A stretch of 64,000 nt of DNA from Stutzerimonas stutzeri (GTDB taxonomy: Bacteria; Pseudomonadota; Gammaproteobacteria; Pseudomonadales; Pseudomonadaceae), in NCBI GenBank assembly GCA_002339675.1, contig DDKB01000017.1, forward strand, positions 988,346-1,052,345. Direction: 5' to 3'. Position 1 is the stretch's first letter, and the number at the start of each line of letters is the position of its first letter. Below the pieces are notes generated by a model. It made no database searches. It had not been told where the DNA came from and was given only the letters and a program-made list of their open reading frames with translations. Shown one piece after another: positions 60,617 through 64,000 of this stretch. Made by a program: the position numbers and the translations under genes.

Positions 60617-61528
60617 ATGATCAGACAACGCACTTTGAAGAACATCATTCGCGCCACGGGCGTCGGCCTGCATTCGGGGGAAAAGGTGTATCTGACCCTG
60701 AAGCCGGCGCCAGTGGACACCGGAATCGTGTTCTGTCGGACCGATCTCAATCCGCCCGTGCAGATCGCGGCGCGTGCCGAGAACGTCGGTGAGACGACCA
60801 TGTCCACTACGCTGGTCAGCGGTGAGGTCAAGGTCGATACGGTGGAGCATCTGCTCTCGGCCATGGCCGGGCTGGGCATCGACAATGCCTACGTAGAGCT
60901 GTCCGCCTCGGAAGTGCCAATCATGGACGGTAGTGCGGGTCCTTTCGTGTTCCTGATTCAATCGGCCGGCCTGCAGGAGCAGGACGCCCCGAAGAAGTTC
61001 ATCCGCATCACCCGTGAAGTGTCGGTGGAGGACGGCGACAAGCGCGCCACTTTCCTGCCGTTCGAAGGCTTCAAGGTGAGTTTCGAGATCGACTTCGATC
61101 ACCCGGTTTTTCGCGGCCGCACTCAGACTGCCAGCGTGGATTTCTCGAGTACTTCCTTTGTCAAGGAAGTCAGCCGTGCGCGGACCTTCGGGTTCATGCG
61201 CGACATCGAGTTCCTGCGTTCGCACAACCTGGCCCTGGGCGGCAGTGTCGAGAACGCGATCGTGGTGGACGAAGACCATGTGCTGAACGAGGACGGCCTC
61301 CGGTACGAGGACGAATTCGTCAAGCACAAGATTCTCGATGCAATCGGTGATCTCTATCTACTGGGCACCAGCCTGATCGGCGAATTCCGCGGCTTTAAAT
61401 CCGGACATGCATTGAACAACCGTTTGCTGCGCACCTTGATGGAACAAAAGGACGCGTGGGAAATGGTGACCTTTGATGATTCCCAGACCGCACCGATCTC
61501 CTACATGCGACCGGCAGCTGCCGGCTGA
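60617..61528 (+). CDS. lpxC: LpxC, UDP-3-O-acyl-GlcNAc deacetylase
   Basis: A 303-residue zinc hydrolase, the committed step of lipid A synthesis. Zinc ligands: His78 in 'VEHLLSAMAGLGIDNAYVEL', and the H and D of 'FVKHKILDAIGDLYLLG'; the catalytic histidine is in 'FKSGHALNNRLLRTLM'. 'GVGLHSGEKVYLTLKPAP' is the N-terminal signature. It ends the dcw cluster and is followed by a strong terminator. Confidence 0.97.
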   Translation: MIRQRTLKNIIRATGVGLHSGEKVYLTLKPAPVDTGIVFCRTDLNPPVQIAARAENVGETTMSTTLVSGEVKVDTVEHLLSAMAGLGIDNAYVELSASEVPIMDGSAGPFVFLIQSAGLQEQDAPKKFIRITREVSVEDGDKRATFLPFEGFKVSFEIDFDHPVFRGRTQTASVDFSSTSFVKEVSRARTFGFMRDIEFLRSHNLALGGSVENAIVVDEDHVLNEDGLRYEDEFVKHKILDAIGDLYLLGTSLIGEFRGFKSGHALNNRLLRTLMEQKDAWEMVTFDDSQTAPISYMRPAAAG

Positions 61529-61554
61529 GTAGTACTCTCCTTTCCTTATTTGAG

Positions 61555-61577
61555 GCCACCTTCGGGTGGCTTTTTTT
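61555..61577 (+). terminator. lpxC / dcw cluster terminator
   Basis: GCCACC-TTCG-GGTGGC followed by seven T, 26 bases after the lpxC stop. UUCG tetraloop with a T-run: a classical intrinsic terminator. Confidence 0.92.
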
Positions 61578-61628
61578 ATCGCAGCGAAGCGGCGGGCTGA
61601 GCCGCGCCTCGCTTGCAACGTTTCGTGA

Positions 61629-62165
61629 TCAGTTCATTCCGTCGAGCAGGCCGGCCATATCGTCGGCATGCTCTTCTTCCTGAGCGAGTATGTCCTCGAA
61701 GATACGCCGGGTGGTCGGGTCCTTGTCGCCGATGTACTGGACGATCTCTCGATAGCTGTCGATGGCGATGCGCTCGGCGACCAGGTTCTCGAAAACCATG
61801 TCGCGCAGCCCGTTGCCCTCGGCGTATTGCGCGTGGGCGCGCTCGGTCAGGGTGTCGGGATTGAAGTCAGGCTCGCCGCCCAGCTGAACGATGCGCTCGG
61901 CCAGGCGGTCGGCATGCTCCTGTTCCTCGTTGGCGTGTTCGAGGAACTCGTCGGCGGCCACGCTCGATTTCAGCCCAGTGGCCATGTAGTAATGGCGCTT
62001 GTAGCGCAGATAGCACACCAGCTCGGTGGCCAGCGCCTCATTGAGCAGGTTGAGCACCGTCTCGCGGTCAGCGGCATAGCTTTCGGTAACCGCGCCGTTC
62101 TCGACATGCTGGCGCGCGCGTTCGCGCAGGGTCTGCTTATCACTCAGTTGTACATAGCTCATCAT
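61629..62165 (-). CDS. Ferritin-like (bacterioferritin/Dps-related) protein
   Basis: A 178-residue four-helix ferritin-like protein. Carboxylate/histidine metal-site residues recur: 'LNEALATELVCYLRYKRHYYMATG', 'EFLEHANEEQEHADRLAERIVQLGGEPDFNPDTL', 'ENLVAERIAIDSYREIVQYIG' and 'EDILAQEEEHADDMAGLL'. This matches the group annotated as probable bacterioferritin in pseudomonads (PA4880-like, from memory). Probably stores iron or detoxifies peroxide. Tandem Met codons at the start leave MSYV as an alternative. Confidence 0.88.
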   Translation of the reverse strand: MMSYVQLSDKQTLRERARQHVENGAVTESYAADRETVLNLLNEALATELVCYLRYKRHYYMATGLKSSVAADEFLEHANEEQEHADRLAERIVQLGGEPDFNPDTLTERAHAQYAEGNGLRDMVFENLVAERIAIDSYREIVQYIGDKDPTTRRIFEDILAQEEEHADDMAGLLDGMN

Positions 62166-62239
62166 GGTCTCCTGAATCTCGCGGCCAGATCGTATGCCGG
62201 CCGCCCGGGGCGTTGCGCCTGGTGGCGCCTCGCTGGGCC

Positions 62240-62398
62240 CTAATCTGTGATAGGCCTGGTCGCGGAAAGTTTAGCGTCAGCTCCATTCTCTGCCGGGCTG
62301 CCCGGCTCTTCGATCGGCAGCGGCTCTCCGGGGTCCTTGCGTTCGGGCTCGGGGATGGGCGAGGGCGTCCCGTCATCACGCGGATCGGGCTCTTGCAT
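62240..62398 (-). CDS. Small acidic proline-rich protein, unknown function
   Basis: A 52-residue protein beginning MQEPDPRDDGTPSPIPEPERK, rich in Pro, Glu and Asp with repeated 'P-I-P/E-P' elements and no membrane segment. I do not recognise a characterised family. The case for a real gene is a near-perfect AGGAGGT site 6 bases before the ATG at 62398, and same-strand placement between the Rho_N gene (16 bases upstream) and the ferritin-like gene. It is probably intrinsically disordered. Confidence 0.65.
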   Translation of the reverse strand: MQEPDPRDDGTPSPIPEPERKDPGEPLPIEEPGSPAENGADAKLSATRPITD

Positions 62399-62414
62399 GG
62401 CGGCTACCTCCTGC

Positions 62415-62813
62415 TCAACTGAGCGCCTTGATGAGGTCGTCCTTGCGCATCTTTGAACGGCCCCGCACGTCACGCTCGCGGGCCTTCTGCATGAGCTCGT
62501 CGCGCGTCAGGTCGGTCAGCGAGGTGCTGCCGCTGCGGTTGCCACGCGCGGAACCCTGGTTGGGCGATTCGCCAGCGCGGCTCTTGGCGGCGCGATGGGC
62601 CGAGTCCTTGCGATCGGCACGCTTGGCGGTCTCGCTTTTCTTCTGCCCCGAGCCGCCCTTGCGTTTGCCTCCTCCTGACTGCTTGTTGACCGTCGCCCAT
62701 GCTCGCGCTTCGGCTTCCTTCTCCGAGACGCCACGTTCTTCATAGCTCTGCTCGATGTGCTCGGCCTTGCGCTGCTGCTTGTCGCTGTACTTGCTCTTGT
62801 CACCTCTGGGCAT
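62415..62813 (-). CDS. Rho N-terminal-domain protein (so-called plasmid stabilisation protein)
   Basis: A 132-residue highly basic protein. The N-terminal part 'MPRGDKSKYSDKQQRKAEHIEQSYEERGVSEKEAEARAWATVNKQ' is the conserved segment often labelled plasmid stabilisation protein in pseudomonads. A Lys/Arg/Gly/Ser-rich linker leads to a C-terminal Rho_N (SAP-like) domain at about 97-132 ('SLTDLTRDELMQKARERDVRGRSKMRKDDLIKALS'), which suggests nucleic-acid binding. Function is unknown; the plasmid label is inherited and not supported by context here. AGGAGG precedes the ATG at 62813. Confidence 0.8.
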   Translation of the reverse strand: MPRGDKSKYSDKQQRKAEHIEQSYEERGVSEKEAEARAWATVNKQSGGGKRKGGSGQKKSETAKRADRKDSAHRAAKSRAGESPNQGSARGNRSGSTSLTDLTRDELMQKARERDVRGRSKMRKDDLIKALS

Positions 62814-63288
62814 GCTCGTTGTCCTCCTGCGGGAAAATCATCGGAGCCGATCGTTGGTATGTCGGCCAGCCCTGAGCTGTCAGGCAACCCGCCAGGGCTG
62901 GTGACTGCCAGGGCCGCGGCCCGTCGGGTGCCGCCGCGGCGTGGCGCAGATCGACAAGGGTCGTACTGTTTTGTCCCGTTTGTCGGCCTCGAGTTTCACC
63001 CATGCTAGGATTGCCGGCCGCGCCGTTTCGGACGCTCGAAGGGCGCCTGGGACGGCCCCGCGCGCGGCCGTCTCGTCCCGACAGGGTGATTTGGCGCGAC
63101 GCAATATGCCGGGCAGGCAGCAAATATCTTCAACTGCTCGCGATTTGGCGGAACAAATCGCTTTTATGCTGGCCTGAACGAAGCGCGGGCGCGCTATCTC
63201 GGTAGCTGCGGCGCGATGCGCGCGTATCGAATCTGTCACGAATCCATGCTCGCCGACCATGGCGAGCCCTGAACGAGGCGATAGCCAG
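62814..63288. other. Divergent spacer between the Rho_N gene and rmlD
   Basis: 475 bases of GC-rich sequence. It probably holds both promoters, but I see no strong match to sigma-70, sigma-54 or AlgU consensus. A TGCTAGGAT extended -10-like string lies at 63002-63010. No credible gene. Confidence 0.5.
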
Positions 63289-64000
63289 ATGCGAATCCTT
63301 GTATGCGGAGCCGGTGGCCAAGTGGGTCACGAACTGGTTGACCGCGCCGCTGCGTACGGGCTCGAGGCGCTTGGCCTGACCCGCGACCGCCTGGACATTA
63401 CCAACGCTGAGCAGATTGCCGAGGTGATCGATCAGTTCAAACCGGGCATGCTCGTCAATGCTGCCGCCTACACCCACGTCGACAACGCCGAGACCCATCG
63501 CGAGCAGGCCTTTGCGGTCAACAGTGATGGCGCCGCCCGGCTCGCCGAAGCCGCGCGCCAGGCCACCATTCCCCTGCTGCACATTTCTACGGACTATGTC
63601 TTTTCCGGCGAGGCGCGGACGCCCTATGGCGAATCCGCGCCGGTGGCGCCAAGCGGTGTCTACGGCCAGAGCAAGCTGGCCGGCGAAACCGCGATCCAGG
63701 CCACGCTGGAGCACTACCTGATCCTGCGAACCAGCTGGGTCTATGGCACCCACGGCCACAATTTCGTCAAGACTATGCTGCGGCTCGGTAGCCAGCGCGA
63801 CGCCCTGTCGGTCGTCGCCGACCAGTTCGGTTGTCCTACCCAGGCTGGTAGCATCGCCGACGTGCTGTTGCAGTTGGCGCAGCGGTACGCGCGTGACGGA
63901 GCGCTGGACTGGGGGCTATATCACTACAGCGGCCGCTCACCCTGTACCTGGTTCGACTTCGCCGTGGAGATCTTTCGCCAGGCCGAAGCCAAGGGCATGC
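63289..64000 (+). CDS. rmlD: RmlD, dTDP-4-dehydrorhamnose reductase (3' end outside window)
   Basis: The first 237 codons of RmlD/RfbD, an NADPH-dependent SDR enzyme that makes dTDP-L-rhamnose for LPS core, O-antigen or rhamnolipid. Rossmann motif 'MRILVCGAGGQVGHELV', 'LVNAAAYTHVDNAETHREQAFAVN', 'ISTDYVFSGEARTPYGE', catalytic YxxxK in 'YGQSKLAGE', and 'ILRTSWVYGTHGHNFVKTM' are all present. The frame is open to the right edge, so the C-terminus is missing. The rest of the rhamnose genes would be expected just downstream. Confidence 0.93.
   Translation, partial: MRILVCGAGGQVGHELVDRAAAYGLEALGLTRDRLDITNAEQIAEVIDQFKPGMLVNAAAYTHVDNAETHREQAFAVNSDGAARLAEAARQATIPLLHISTDYVFSGEARTPYGESAPVAPSGVYGQSKLAGETAIQATLEHYLILRTSWVYGTHGHNFVKTMLRLGSQRDALSVVADQFGCPTQAGSIADVLLQLAQRYARDGALDWGLYHYSGRSPCTWFDFAVEIFRQAEAKGM

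Noticed and set aside
63198..63215. JUMPstart/ops-like element before rmlD (string CTCGGTAGCTG).
   Set aside because: It shares only a short core with the ops GGCGGTAGCNT element and lacks the rest of JUMPstart; too weak to call.

Overview
This 64 kb, GC-rich window looks like core chromosome from a Pseudomonas-type gammaproteobacterium, most likely the P. stutzeri group (Stutzerimonas). The evidence is gene content and order (tldD/pmbA, rpoN-hpf-ptsN-rapZ-npr, lptBAC-kdsC-kdsD, mla, murA-hisGDC-algW, the full dcw cluster), a fused cysNC gene, petABC-sspAB, and Pseudomonas-style REP elements. The species is inferred from memory of gene order; no search was run.

Layout. 1-3.2 kb: tldD (5' end outside the window), darP and pmbA. 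3.3-10.4 kb, minus strand: kdsD-kdsC-lptC-lptA-lptB, ending in a terminator that overlaps the lptB stop, then rpoN-hpf-ptsN-rapZ-npr. 10.6-19.3 kb, plus strand: mlaFEDCB with a translationally coupled PsiE-like membrane protein, then ibaG, murA, hisG, hisD and hisC. 19.4-24.6 kb: algW (minus), a Nif3-family gene, and cysD-cysNC with a strong terminator. 24.6-26.1 kb: an accessory island of tandem paired REP elements around a REP-associated tyrosine transposase (RAYT) whose natural start codon appears to have been put out of frame. 26.1-31.5 kb: pilA (minus, with a near-consensus sigma-54 promoter) divergent from pilB-pilC-pilD-coaE-yacG. 31.5-33.3 kb, minus strand: a CbiM-like permease and an aldo-keto reductase. 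33.7-38.6 kb: rplM-rpsI, petABC (cytochrome bc1) and sspAB. 38.6-42.1 kb, minus strand: lpoA-yraN-diaA-dolP. 42.2-43.5 kb: rsmI and the RNase P RNA gene. 43.7-61.6 kb: the division and cell wall cluster mraZ-rsmH-ftsL-ftsI-murE-murF-mraY-murD-ftsW-murG-murC-ddlB-ftsQ-ftsA-ftsZ-lpxC. 61.6-64 kb: a ferritin-like gene, a tiny acidic proline-rich protein and a Rho_N-domain protein (minus), then the start of rmlD, which runs off the window.

The dominant theme is envelope construction: LPS transport and KDO synthesis (lpt, kds, lpxC), phospholipid homeostasis (mla), peptidoglycan synthesis and division (mur, fts, mra, ddlB, lpoA), envelope stress sensing (algW), and surface pili (pil). rpoN lies about 20 kb from pilA, whose promoter it probably serves.

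I found no phage, CRISPR array, toxin-antitoxin pair or biosynthetic cluster, and no clear sign of a wholly new system. The most notable items are the REP/RAYT island next to pilA, the damaged RAYT start, the PsiE-like gene inside the mla operon, the small-protein/Rho_N/ferritin cluster, and four evenly spaced MraZ-box-like repeats before mraZ.
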